64,000 nucleotides of DNA from Panonychus citri (taxonomy: Eukaryota; Arthropoda; Arachnida; Trombidiformes; Tetranychidae): the NCBI RefSeq assembly GCF_014898815.1, contig NW_026515522.1:62001-126000 (forward strand), read 5' to 3'. Below the pieces are notes generated by a model that saw only the letters and a list, made by a program, of their open reading frames with translations, was not told the origin of the DNA and searched no databases. This document shows, piece by piece, positions 39,201 through 54,200 of the stretch. The stretch's first letter is position 1. Every line of letters begins with the position of its first letter. Both the position numbers and the translations under genes were made by a program.

Positions 39201-42200
39201 CTCAACTATTCAGTTACATATCATGAGTTCGTGAGGGGATAAAAAGGTTAAATAGTCTCATTGTTTCGTATCGATTGATAATTTTGATTACTTGGATATT
39301 TATTCAAACATAAACAATTCAAATAACAACGTAAAGATTAATGTACAGAAGTTGAAGTGATCCTATCATTATCATTCTGAAGATACATGAAAGATATTGA
39401 ATGGTAGAGAGATAAGAATCAAATCTATCATGGAAAAATTTTCTTTCCACTTTTCTTCTTCTTCTTCCTGAAAATTCATTGAGATTCAGAAATTTTTTAT
39501 GTTCCATGTTCTCATATTCCTTAAAGACAAATCTTTTTCCTTCAAGAATGTGACAGCCTCGAGTAATTATACAAATGCTCATATTCATTCAACCTAAAAA
39601 ATAAGGTTGATTCTTTGATCTCTCTCTCTCTCTCTCTCTCTCTCTTTTCATCCTCATCCTTTTCCAATTCCGCCTCTACTGACTATGACTATTCTTGCTC
39701 ATCCTTGCACTTGATTAAACTAGATATTTATCTATCCGAGTGTAAATCGACAAATAATCAACAATTAAATTCATTCTGACAACAATTTTCCATCATTCTC
39801 AACAATGTGAATACAGGCAACGATTTTGTAACGATCATTCAAACTATCATGATCTTCTTTTCCCTGAATCCGGAATACTTTTCCTTATTGGAAGGATAAT
39901 CAATGAAATTGTTCTGTGAAAAATTAATCAGAAAATATATTCATGAGATATAAATAAGAAAAGATATTATATTAGGAGAAGCAATTTTCCATTGATGAAT
40001 ATATGATAATCGTACAGAGAAAATGATCCAACATTAATTAAATTGCATCATCATCATCATCATCCTTCCAATCATTTTACTGACCATAATACTGACCATT
40101 GCACGAATAGTAATATTATCCTCACTTGATAATAATGATAAAAACTAAACGGTAAAAGTCTCAAAGGTCCTTCTGATAATCAAAGCGAAAAGGAAGCAAA
40201 AAAAGTTCTGATAAAGGAAACAATTATTTGTATATAAAATGTAATGATATACTAAATAAGGTTGATAATGTCCTTCGAAAACCAAAACCAAAACGAAGGT
40301 CTAAATGTTCAAAAAGTAATCAGGCTGATCAACTTATTCAATTCGAAATATCTCCTAACCAACATCTATACAAAAGAAAATTAAAGAATATCTTTAGTCT
40401 AATTTTAAATTAATTACCCATTTAGACTTTAGCTTTTTACCGATTGTCAACAGGATGAACATATTGAACTAAGGAAAAACCACAAAAAAATGGTCTAACT
40501 AATCAATCATAAACTGGACTAAAACAGTTCTACTGGTTTATGTTATTGAGAATTCAGGTTTAAATGTATTGCCAAGAAATCTTGAACTCAGAGTTCTCAG
40601 AGCTCGTTAATTAGATTGAATTATTCATTTGAAAATTTCGATCTTGTCAAGATTTTAAAATCATTTACGAAAATCATTGTTGGAAGAAATCGAATCGCAA
40701 CTAGATAGGAAATAACTTTGATAGATACACGTAAAGGGTACAAGGGTTATATTAAGGTAAGAGTTAACTTGTTCTACTGAGTGATCTGTGTGAACTGATT
40801 CTCGGTACTTTGTGTACATCTTATTATACAGCCAACGACTTTGGGTTTGCAACCTTTTTCAAATCATTCACGCAGTTGATGATAATCAGGTAAAGATGAC
40901 AATTGATAGCTAATCAGATGACCATTTTAATAGATTAAATAGTTAATATGAAAGGGAATTTCTTATAATCATATCTCTCGATTAAAATTATCTCTCATTG
41001 ATTATCTTTACCTGCAAGAATGATTTAAAAAAGGTTGCAAATTCAAAGTCGTTGGCTGTATTTATGACTTTTATACTAACTTAATGGATTTAGTTTCTAG
41101 ATTAATTATATTTAAATGTAATTTTGGCTCAATCAGTTTGATCTAATTAGCTAGCATATCATTGAAAAATTAACTGAATTTTTATCATTTCATTTGATAA
41201 TATTTCAATTGCAAAACTCAGGAGATAAAATTCATCTGATGATAAAACAGTGATAGAAACTGTTCCTTGTTTTATGCTTATACATGATATTATCATAGCT
41301 GGAAGGCTTTTGATTTGATAAAACTATCACCTTAGCTGTTATGATATTTTCTCTGATATTATCGTGAAATAACATCAAAATTTCAGTGATTCATGGGGAA
41401 ATTCAAGTTATGACAAATTTATGATTCCATTCAAGTCTCAGGTCATCATTTTTTCACCTCTTCACTGTAAACTCATCTCTTTACTTTTGCACTATTTATC
41501 AAGAAAACTGTTCAGCTTCAAATTCATTCATTTATTCATGAAATCATCTTTATCAAATATCATGGTAAATGAACAAGATCATCAACCTCACATGATGAAG
41601 ATGAAATATTAAAGATTGTAGTTGAGTTATTTTCAATGGAGATCAGGAAAATGTGCTTATAAAGGGGTTGAAAATGATTGATCAAATGACAAATTACCAT
41701 TTTAAAGTCCTCATGATAGTAAATAATTTGACTCAGATTTCAACATGAAACCTGAGATGTTTGTAATCAGAATTCTCTTGCAGAGAAATGAATGTTAGGA
41801 AGTTTTCCAGAAAAATAGGTTCGATCTCTTTATCATTTATCAAAACTCAAACTATTGCTATTGAAGAGCTGAAGTGCAATAATATACAGGGAGTATCAAC
41901 CAAATATCCAGACTTTTGACTTTTTATTACTTGTAGGTCATATATCAGGTCAGATTTTTTTCTCCAACAGAATAAAAATATGAAACAAGGCCCATAAGTA
42001 AACACTGACCTTTCAAAGTGGGAAAGGCGGTGAACTTGGGTACGCAGAAACTAACGGTTATTCAAAATTCTGGATATTTTATCAGCCTCACAATCACAAT
42101 CAAAGTTAAATCAATAGTCCTTGAGAGCAATGTCATTCACTGAGATGAGGAAGTTCCAATATGATGAATCGTAGGGTTAATTATTATCAATTTGCAATAG

Positions 42201-45200
42201 TAAATGATTCTTTTTCTTTATTTAACTGTGTCTTTATCATTAGTTATCTTTAGTTATCAATTTCTCTGTAAAGTTTCAGATTCTCAGTTTTATTTGTTCG
42301 TTATAAAAATCATTTTTTTCTCTATTACAACAGTGAAAAAATCAATGGATTTAACGACAAATTCTGTGAAACTGATGACCGTCGTGTTGATGATAATAAC
42401 AACACTGAAAATAATGATGATTGGAAGGGGGAATAAACTTGAGAAAGAGAATGACAAAGTGACCATTGCTTATTGAGAAAATAAGAATCATAAGATAGAG
42501 GGAGCAAAAGAAAGAGAATAATGATTATTATCATCCTCATTTTGTCCATTAACTTACGATTGACCTTCTACCCTCATTGGAAACTGGGAGAGTGACCAGT
42601 AAGTAGCCTTGAGATCAAGCCCTCGAAATGACAAACCCATTTACCATTACTCTTAATTTTACTTCCATTCAGCTTATTGTTCAGTTAAACTCATAGTGTC
42701 GGATTTGTTTTCTTTCACTTTCCATCCTGAAAATCTCACCCTTTTTCCTATTTCCCTCCCTAATGATTGGGATAGTCAAAAGCAAATCTTATTCTTTAAC
42801 AAGTTAACATGAAAAGTATCGACTAGAAATTCTGATCCTCAAATAGTCGTCATCTCGATTCCCTTTCATATTAAAAGAATTTGGAATTTTACTTATTTGA
42901 TTCATTCTTTCAATGTATTCATTCAGATCATAGAGCAAAAAAATATATCAATGGTGAGAAAAAATTTCCAAAGCTCATTTGATACTATAGATTTGAACAT
43001 TGAGAGTTCGGTTGAATAATTGACAAATTGTTGACCTTTGATTGTTTAGAATGAAAAGTTAATTAAAAATCGATTAATTGTAATAATAGTATTTTCATTC
43101 ATTGAGTAAAATGAATACATGATAGAGATTCAAAAAAAACTTGATAAGTTCAAATTTCATCGGAAAGACAAACTAAATTTAAAAGAGTTGAGCTAAAAAT
43201 AGATGACGAATATGAAATCTGATTCTTGGTTCTGTTGCAACTTTGATTAAATTCATATTATTATATATTCATAGTCAATATTGAACTTTAAGAGCTGCAA
43301 TAGAGTAAAAAAGTTCATCATTATCATGGATAATACAATTGAGTATCAATTACAAGAAAGTACGAGAATAAAAATTAAGTAAACAAATGATGCTAATAAT
43401 GAACCATTGATGAGAAATGTACATGAAATAGGTAATCGGATTAATTTGATAACATGGTTAAGGGCTTGACATTATCACTCCTCCCCTGAATAAACCACAA
43501 CCTCCTACCAAATTGACTTTATCATACTCATTATCAGAGCTCGTGAATATGTAATAATTGTGGTAATTTCCAGCATGATAATGATTATGATAAGAATGCA
43601 AATGACAGACTAGTAAAGAAAAGACAAAGATGATAAGCAAACTAAGAGGCAAATATTATCAACTTGAGTTTATATGGTTAATGATGATGATGTTTGACTT
43701 TGCATGATAATAAAGATGATAAAACTCTTATATTACAAATTATTTTGGATGATAAACATTTCAATTCTAATCAGAGTGAAACATTTACATATCAAGATCG
43801 TAATCATTATGTTAGTAATCATGGAACAAGAAATAAAGTATAATCAGAGTTTTTTTTCATGAGAAAATCTTACTCAACGATAATCTCAATGAACTTCTTG
43901 AAGATTGAGAAAACTTTTTCGTGTTCTTATCCCACTCATTCTAGAAAAGTTCCAAGGCTTCGTTAGATAATTTAAATTCATTGGAGATGATTTTGTTCAT
44001 TCTCTCATTCTCTCTACATGAAGATCATGTGTGGGGTTTTCCTCATTGGAAGCATTTCTTTCAATTATTTTCTGCTCTCAACTTTCATATGATTGAATAA
44101 AACTTATGGTTCGTAATCAAACTATTTCGTTGATTGTCATGATATCATTAAGCTCAATATATATATTAGTCTAAAGTACAATTTGATATTAGGTTAACCT
44201 CTTAAATTGTTACGATTTTTTCTTCTTTCTCATTATATTACAAGTAACCTCGATTCAGAACTTTTTATCGACCTTTTTGACTTTAACCAGTGAGAAACAA
44301 ATTATAGTTACAATTGTTCAATAAACTTGATTGTAATTGCAATAAATTGTAATGATTTACTTTTAACAATCAAATGTAATTGAAAAGTTTCAAGGTAACA
44401 ATTGAGTTGAATTTTCTTTTCATCTTTTCTACTATTAGAGAGAGAGAGAGAGATATTCAAATGCTGGCATATTCTGCTTATCAGAATCGTCACCTGGTAA
44501 ACATGATAATTGGTAAATTAATTTCTCACATGTTGACTTTTAGTCTCTCTTTTTTCCTGATTAACAGATAAGAGTAAACCTTTGTTAAGGTTCATTTGTG
44601 GTGATTTCAGGGTGAAAATCTTAATGTTCATGATGCATTTAATACACTTAGTTACTGATAAACATTTTCTTTTTGTTACTTTTTTCTCTTTCACCATGAA
44701 GGAAACTCTGAAAACCTCTGAAAGTTTGATTGTATTCACCTTGAAGGCAATTGTTATATATTCTGAATTTCATTTTATTACATCATTCAAATTGAATTCA
44801 CATTTGACTTATGTTCAAGTTTAACTTGTTCATCTATTAACATGATGATAATATTACAATTGAATTGAATTTACATTTGTTATGAAACTTGTTTGTTACT
44901 TTGAGTTCCCAAAAGTCAAAACATTTTCCGCATTCAAAGAAAATACTTGCATACCCTCTAGTCTGCTAGATGAGATGTTTCAATGATTCTAGATCGACAT
45001 TCAGAATATGAATAATTATGATAAAGAATAATAATGAAAATCAAACAAACTGGTTGTACGGTGAATACAAAGTTTAAAATGATTTTAAATGCTAAGAAGA
45101 TTCTAGAGAATTTAAATTTATCGAGTTAACATAAATTTTGAATAAAACTTTTCATACAAAGTGACATTTCTCATGATCAAATTGAGTCAACTCTTCATAT

Positions 45201-48200
45201 TCTCATGAATGACCAATGGTCAAAAGAATTGAACATGAAGATAGAGATGAAAAAGTTTCTTGAGTTTATCTTGAAACTAATAGTAACTGGATTAAGAAAG
45301 ATTTAGCTTTTAGGATTGATTGTTTTGGATTGAGAAATACAAAACACAATTAAGGCAATTTAGTGATACAATTGTTGGTTTTATCTGATGAGCGAAAATT
45401 TCATGGTTCATCATCGGATTCTCTTGGTTTCTTTTTCCTTAGCTACTTAATTTCATTGGGTTAACCTCACAAATCTCGTTAAACCATTGATTAACTGACT
45501 AATTTACGACAATTTAATTTGATAAAATTGAAACAAAAGACGACAAAAATGTTAATCACTTTCTATCCTTTTCTTGAACTGAAAACACAAACAAACAAGA
45601 GTCTGAACAAGTTGATCTAGTTTTGTTTTCTCTTGAAATTTTGTACAAAAAGAAATATAAAAGATTTGATACATTGGCTTAGATTCCATAAAATTCATGG
45701 GAACTTCATGGAACACAAATCATGTCTAAATTCATTGGAAGAAAAGTCAATTACAAGTTAGGACGATGTTGAGAGTGAGAGAAAATTGAGAACGTAAAGT
45801 TTTCATTAGAACGAGAAAATAACATGTAACAGTTATGATAGATGATGCATACTGAGAGAAAGTAATGGAAGGGTGATACTTGATAAAGAGAAAAACAATA
45901 GAGATAAAAATGAATCACGAAAAAAAGATGAACAGAAATAACGAAAGGCGAAAAAAGTAACGAAAAAAACAAGGAACAACATGTAAAGAAAAAAAGGTAA
46001 GTTCGAAAGAAGGTAAAAAGAGAGCGAGAAAAAAATGTTCGTTGAGAGAAAAAGTTGCAAGATGGAAAAGATGAAAGAATAAGAATCGTAAGAAAAAGAT
46101 GATAATGTGTCTCGAACTTACGTGGTTGGATTCCTTGATCTTTCTTTTCCTGCCAATTTCCAAATTCAATTGGTTTACCATCTTCTCGTCGCCATGTTAT
46201 CCTTGGAAGGGGATAACCTCGAGCTCGACATGTTAACGTAGCATTTGAGTTCTCACGTCTCATCACATCGACACTCGTTTCCGATGTTATTATACGAGGA
46301 GGCACTTTGAAGGTTTGATCGTAAAAAGAACAAGATAATAATCATGTACAGAAAGAAAAGGAAACATAAATAAGTAATCATGGTGATTTCATGGATAAGA
46401 TTAAATGATAACATATTCTGAGATAGAAGAGGAGAAGCAAAAAAAAAGTTCCAAGCTAATAAGTTACTTGACGAAAGATTGAGGGGGAAAGAGAATGATC
46501 TTAACGGAAATAGGTAAATGTTGATAATATCTCATGTATGTAATCAAAATCTGATCAATCGCTAATCAGTTTGCTGGATAATTTGATTGTTACAACGATA
46601 ACTTGTTAATATCAAAATTTGTTACTGAATAATTACCATGTTCATGCTGAGAGGTTAATGTTTTTTTCCCTGACAAGTATCAAGGAAAAAAAACTTTGCT
46701 ACAATTTTCCCAGCGATCAACTAATTGAATATCAATATATTGTTAACCTTTATTCAGGAAAATTCATGTTCATTTACGAGATATTCATGAATTTGAGTCT
46801 CTTCTCCATGCTAATGATGTTTGCCTTTGTGATACTGGAAAATTTTATCTTCTTCTGAATAAGTTGTCGAGTCTATTTCATGTATTAATAATATTGGATT
46901 CTCGGGAAGAACTTATCTTTTAAAACAATTCTGATTGGCTTTTCCTCTCCCCTGGTTCTGATTTAATCTATTTTTTCATTGTTTCCAATTCTCTCATTGT
47001 ATTATTCTTGTTTCTCTCCCTCTGTCTATGATTCTGAAATTATTTTCCAACATAAAGAGATTGCACTTGAGTCTAATAGTATCAATGGAATCAAATCTCA
47101 TGAGATTTCGTTGCAATTTGTTCTAGAACCTTGAATCTTATTCATTCTTAAAAGATTCTCATCAGAACTTTTCATGAGCTGATTTTCTTATAACTTTATT
47201 ATACAATTTTCTTCCTACATAGGAAGATAATTTATTCACATGGAATTGATTTCCTTTTCTTTTTTTAATTGAACTTGATTAACTTTAGTAAAGACCAATT
47301 CTAATGATCAAGTTACAAACAAATCGTTATGAAACATTATCATGTACAATCAGTTGATGATTAACTTCAATCTTAGATTTAGCAGAGAAAATTGATTAAA
47401 CCAGAAAGTGCAATTATCATCACAGTTAAGTTAAATTGCCCTGAGCAATTTAAACATATGAAAAAATTGATACCAAATAATTGTCACCATTTTCAATGAA
47501 ATTGATTAGCATAGTAATTATTGCAATTATATCAGAGTGAAAATGACTTGAAGGCTTTCAAAGTAACGATAAGTTTGACTGTGATTCTAAGCTAGACAAT
47601 AATTTAAATGAATGAACCAGTTTGAAAGAAAAAGTTAATTGGAAACCTTTAATTATCTCAGTTTCTATTATTATTTATGATAGGTAATTTTTCATTTCAT
47701 CCAATAGTCTGAGCTTCAACCTTGATGATGTCCAGTCTGATTATGGTCACTGATTGTTGTTTGGAAATGCTATTCACATCATATCGATTCATATTGACAA
47801 TATTTATCTAAAATCTTGTTAATATTTCTTATATAAAAATGATGATTATTATCTTCATCATTCTGTCATCATCATCATTTCACAGATCATCATTCCAACT
47901 ACTGATATATGATCATGACATGAAACAGTAAAGGTAAATGATTTATTCAGTAGATTGAAATATTAATACAAGGAAAGTGGAGCAAAAAAAAGTTATCGAA
48001 TTGAAAAGATTGCAATCAGAATTATTATCATTTTCATGATCAGTTTGATATTTGAATGAACATCAGTTAGACTCATTCTTTTGTATATATGTTCGTGTTT
48101 CCTTCCGAATTCATGATTGGAACTTTTTTTCTTTCCCTTGTTCAGTTATAATGTTTATTCACAGTGAAAGTGAAGATTAAGATTCAAACTGTAAACCCAA

Positions 48201-51200
48201 ACAAGTGAACCTTAACCTTGTATCATTATTACATCTCAAGCGATTATAGTGAAATCAATTCCCTGTTGGTAATGATTTGCAAATATCATTTCATATTTCA
48301 TTGCATATCCAATGGATTTTTTTGTTCAGTTCCGATGTTATCATGAACAAATTCAGCCACTCAAATATATTAGACTTGAAGATTAGGTCTGAAAAAACTC
48401 ATCTTGTCACCATGAAGGAAAATGATATCTCATTTTTACCATAAGATGATTACCATGATTATTGTTATTATCATCATTGTAATGATGAAGCTTATTTATC
48501 ATCTATGATAATATTTCTCAAACTCAATCATGTATCTGATTAAGATGCTCTTAGACTATGATGATGATGATAATTTGCAAGCTAATAATCTGATTGGTCT
48601 GAAAGTGAGGGATGAAATCAGGATAATATCAAGTGAAAGCTATTAATGAAGTACAAATATCATTGGGTTACTTATTTGATTCAATCGACATGAACTTTTT
48701 TTATACTACTTATCTAATCATTGATTAATCCTAATTTATATATCTTACTGATTCTCATGTCAAACATGAGAACCAATTGATCAACTATAATTACGATGTA
48801 CAATGTCACCCAGAAGTTCATGGGGTCAAAAACTGGCGAAACATTATCGATGAATCTGAATAATATTCTGTATGATTCATTGAATATTATAAATGCAATG
48901 AAAACGTTCATAGAATCAAATTATAAAGGGTAAACTCGTGTTCTGAAATCATTAACCATACAAAATCAATTGAAATCGGGAGATTTATCATTTTGATTTT
49001 ATTTGCTCACACAAACGATAGAGAAAAACAAATTGAATTGCCAATCAATTGAATTTCTTGCATGCAGATAGATGGAATTGAACATTTATTGAAATCGGAA
49101 ATAAAACATAAGAATATTATTGCAATGATAAGGTGAGAACATGGAATAAAATCATTCAAGTAAAACGGAATATAAATAAATTCTGTAAGTTGAGTGGATA
49201 AAAGAAAAAGTTATTTTCCTTTTCAGACTGGAGGAGAAAAAAGTTCATGAAAGTTGAGAAAGAATTCAAATTTCTCAGGATGGATAAGATTAAGTGACAA
49301 TCTCTGACAATTTCGGTTGTAACATTTAGAAAATTAAAGATTCTGAAAACTGAGAAAAATAGATTGTTAATCATTTACATTCATGGTGGAAATGATGGGT
49401 ATTGATAAATAGCAGTGAATATCTCATGATAATATTGGTTATTTTTCATATGAACTTTTTTTGAAAATTTTTTTCCTCCTCGAGGAGAAAAAAAAATGAT
49501 CATCTCTCAATGAAATTCTGATAATCGTTGAAATTTTATCGACTCATAATGTAATATCTTACAAGTATAACACTCAGTGAATTTTAAAGTTCATCCCTGA
49601 TAAAAATGATAATTTATCCTCATCAGTTATGAATGTTTCAGCTCGAACCATTTTCATATCGAATTCACATTTTATATTCATTATGTTCAACATGGTTCAA
49701 TGAATTTCATTCCATGTTCAGAGACGATTTAATATTTATTGTTTCCTATTCATTATTGGTAATAATAATCACCATCATCATTATGTAGTATATAAAACAA
49801 TGGGAATGTTATTATCTTCCTATTGTCATGAAAAATTCAGGGTAAAGTTGAACATGAAAAAAAACGAGAAAATAATGTCTGAACTTCATGATAATGATTC
49901 TGATATTGTACTGAATTTAGAAGATCAAAATTTGAAACATTTTCAAAACAATAAACGTTCAACATTGAGGTTAGAACATTCAATTGGAATCAGAATAAAA
50001 TCAGAAAAAAAAGAGTTTATTGTTTCTCTATGGCGAAATTACCTCAACATGAAATCTACATCAACTTTTAAGCCAACACAATGTCAACGAAAAAAAATTC
50101 TGATGATGCTCATGGTGATGATGAATATTCTGTTAGGTTAAATGTATCAATTTCATTCCCTGTTAATCTGATAAAATCATGGTAACATTTTACTCGGATT
50201 TTTTGATGATCAAGTTTTCATTCAATATTCATGATAACTATTTTTTTCCTATTTATCAGCACATTTGTTTATCAATCTATTTACATGGAAAAATTGAACT
50301 TTTACCCTGAAAAAAATGAGATAAAAAAGTTTCTCTGACATTCAGTTATCCATAAATAATCATTTCATTAATAACAGCGATTCTCATGTAATCAAATAGG
50401 GGAATCAGGATATTCATGATGGAGAAAGTTTTTTAATAGTTGCAAGCTCAGAATTTAAGTGAGAAAGGAAAAATTTTTCCAAAGTTCCATGAGGAAAAAT
50501 TTTCATTAACAGAATAATGGAACAAGTTTCATGTGTAAAATTTGCATAATAATAATTCTGATGATGGAAAGAAAATGAAAGAAAGTAAAGAAGAAAAAAA
50601 GTTCTGAAAATCGAACAAAAAAAGATGTAATTCTTTCTGCTCATTTAGCTTCTTTCATCTATTCCATGATAATGAATAAAATTATTTGTTTCACAAAGTT
50701 TAGTACAATTCTAATATTTTAGACAGTAAGTGTGAAAATCAATTCCTGAGTAATTATCAGAATCGTAAGCAAAACTGTTTCCAGAATTCTAGAGGAAAAA
50801 GGAGACTCAAAATACGATTATCAGTAAATGCGAGTATAAAGTTAATATTATTACCATGATGGTGAGTAAACAACTCAGAATAAATAATATCATTATCATG
50901 ATTGAAATGACACTTGTATGAATGGCGATGGTAAAGTAAATAGTAAATTATCATTACTTGTAAGTATCACTTGAGGTTGATATTATCATGAATCAAAATC
51001 AGATAGTTACTGATGATGGTGATTACATGGGAGAAGAGAATTCATTTAAGAACAAGAGCTGTGAAAGATGCTACTGAATGATGAACATGATAAGTTCTGA
51101 TAAAAGGGAAAAGGTAAAAAAAAGATTGTTCTCTATTCATGTTAACTCATGTTCATGTTTAAGGTTAAGAATACATGTTGACATTGTTGATGGTAAACAT

Positions 51201-54200
51201 TTTGTCCTCTCGTTTAGCTCAAATATTAGTTTTATCATTTATATTTATTGCAATTACGTTGATGATGAGGAGCGATTTCATATTTGTCTCATGGTAAAAT
51301 CGAGCTTATTTTCAAGAAGAAAATGGATTTAGAAAAGTGGAGAGAAAATCGTCAATATGAATTAGAGTTGATTTTTCTCAAATTCTGATGCATAAATGAA
51401 TGAAATTTCCCTGAGAGAATGTCGATTCTCAGCTTTTTCTCGAGATCGATTTTCTCACTTTTCAATTATGAATTATTTTTCATTCCATGATATGGATCAT
51501 TACTAATAGTAGAAGATGATCAAGATGATATTGAATTGATTCGAATGATTAAGAAATAAAAAAGAGAACAAGAGTAAATAGAGATTATAATAGAGAGAAA
51601 ATAAACCTATTCATTATTTTTTCTTCTTCATCATCCTTATCTTCATCTTCTTCTTCTGACCTGAGATTAAATAGGATTCGGATTCGATGTTATTTGTATT
51701 GCATTTCTCTTCTTCCTCCAATCTACTCACTCTCTTCCATTATCTCTTTCCAGTTTCTCTCCCTCTTCTTCTACCTCTCTTTCTCATTCTCTCTTGCACT
51801 CTCTTAGATTGTTTTCTCACTCTAACGGTGGTAACTTGAGCTTATACTCTCAGTTAAAACAGAATCAACAAAACCAAAGTTAACGGTAAATTCCCTGTCT
51901 TAGAAAAAAGTAGACAGAGAGAAATTTACTTCTTTCAATAGGGTCTCTCTTTTCTATCTTCATCTTCTATTCCTTTTCTCAATCTCGTATGCCCACGAAT
52001 TTCATGAGAAAACATGAGAATAAGGTTGAGAAAGAAAAAAAACAAAAGAGAATGACCAGAAATTCTTTGGGTCAATTGTTTTGGAATACACATTTATATA
52101 TATATTCGTACATATCTTTCATCTTCATCATGATCCTCATTATTACTCTAACTTATCTTGCGATTATTGTTATTATTATTATATCAGAATGAGTATAAAG
52201 ATATTAAAGAGGTTATTGTTACATGAGGTGGGAGAGTAATACTTGGGTTTGGAATATTAGTCTCAAAAAGATATGAGGCTAATCAATGGATTCCAATGAG
52301 CAAGAGATTGATCTGTAAGCCATCATGAAGATTGTTTCAACTTTACTATTATCAGAATTATCTGTTTCTGTTATGTAATAATAATCATGGCACAAATTCA
52401 TTTATGTATATAAATATTTCCTTCGATAACTAATAACTAATCATTTTATTTCTTTACCACTAACATTTATTTCGCAAGTATTTGAAAACATTTCCCTTGT
52501 CAATTCTCATTAAATATCAATGATTAACTATTATTGAATTTTGGTGGTGAAAAATCAAATGAAGAAAAAGTTTCAAATTTCAATTTGATTTTGTAATAAT
52601 ATTCCACTCGGATAAATATTCACTCAACTCATTTTCATGATAAATTCTTAGTTGCAAATTTACACTGTAATTAAATTCTAGTTTTTTTTACTTAATGATT
52701 TTCGCACATTCAGTCTCATAACTTTTGTGGAAAAAGCAAAATAATAAAACTATTAATAAAGATTATCATGGATTACATGGTGATTATACTGAGTGAGAAA
52801 TTGAACTCTCACAATAGATGGAAACTCTTTTCTCCTTTCATTTAAAGTTTTAACATTAAAAAGGCTTCATTATCATTTGAAATATTTACTAAAGTTTATC
52901 ATCACTTGATTAGCTTTCAAACGATTAATATTTATCATGGTTTTAATTTCAGGGTTAATTGAGTTTTATAATCATGTTAGATGGTAAAAATTACTGGTTA
53001 ATGATTCTCTATGTGTTTGGTTTGTTGATGAGTTTTAAGTTTATTTTCAAAATGAAGTTTAATCAATCAAGGTGACCCTGTAGTAGCTGCAATTATGGGT
53101 TGATTTCTTGTTAACAATTAAATTGTTTGAAACTATTTTAAAGTTGTGATGCTCGAGGCCTTAAGCTAACAAGATAAACTTTGGAAAATGCTTAATGATC
53201 ACGATGAGGATGATAATTGAGAGAGAGAGAGAGAAATAAAGTAAAAATGAAGAGAAAAAAGTGAACTTTGTTTTTCTTTCATATCATCATCTCCATCATC
53301 AACTTTATCCTCATCTCAGATAACACAAGTTCTCTGTTCACCCTAAGGCATTTGATTTTTTTACCGTTACTAAGATAACAATAGAAATGGTGAAAAGTTT
53401 TACGAAAGAATCGAAACTTTTTATAACTGTTCTAGAAACTCACTTTTAACCTCGACTGTTTTAAATCGAAAAATTAGTCTAATGAAACAGAAAAAGGTCA
53501 AAATTCAGTTGATCGAATTTGATACTTTTCTGAGCTGAGGATTGGTTCTTATTTAATAGAAATTATTGACTTTCACAAGTTCTATCTGACAATTTGAGAT
53601 CGTAAAGTTTTCAAGATATAATAGGTGCTCATCCTACGAATAGTCTCCTAGTGTTAAAGTACAAAATGATAGGACCAAGAGCTCCTCTGGTAAGTAGAGT
53701 ACAACCAGATCAACAAGAGTTTTTTTTCGAAGAAAAATTTATTTGAACAGTTCAGTATTCGATTTTTAAAATTGCTAGAAAGAGCAAAAGATTTTCCTAC
53801 AGTTTACGCAACTAGAGAATTAATGATTACCGAGCTCAACATGTTTCTTCATTAAGTTCTTTTTACTCATAATTCTGACGAAATTCTGTCAATAATTCTA
53901 TCGTAATTGAGCTCATAGTTTCTGGCTTCTGGCTTCAAACTATCACTCGGCTATCATTTTCATCTTTACTTTTTATTATCTTCTTCTCAACTTTGACTGA
54001 GCTAATGATGAAAGAGAACGAAATGATGAAAATGACCAGGGAGACGAGAAAAAGTGAAAGATGAAGACAAAGATCATAGGAAAAGCTGAAAGCGGAAAAG
54101 AGAAGAAAAAATCAATCAAGAAAATAAGACTATTTGTATGAAGAAAGTTGAGTATCAAGACGAAACCGAAAATTTGATGAAATGAGAAAAAATCAGCTCA

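Larger units (their letters stand above)
36054..46121 (-). other. DIP-like gene, intron 4 (10.1 kb)
   Basis: Contains two clear small TIR elements (36680-37249 and 40829-41058), a degraded possible third (41887-42089), a hairpin with 11-bp arms at 39129-39162, and (GA)n/(TC)n runs. No exon supported. Confidence 0.75.

Noticed and set aside
39815..39840. TACAGGCAACG as the end of another TIR element
   Set aside because: No inverted partner was found within a plausible distance.
45751..46305. A 184-residue minus-strand protein with a hydrophobic C-terminal half
   Set aside because: After GIQP the frame runs past a GTAAGT donor into T-rich intron; the membrane-like segments are an artefact of pyrimidine-rich sequence.
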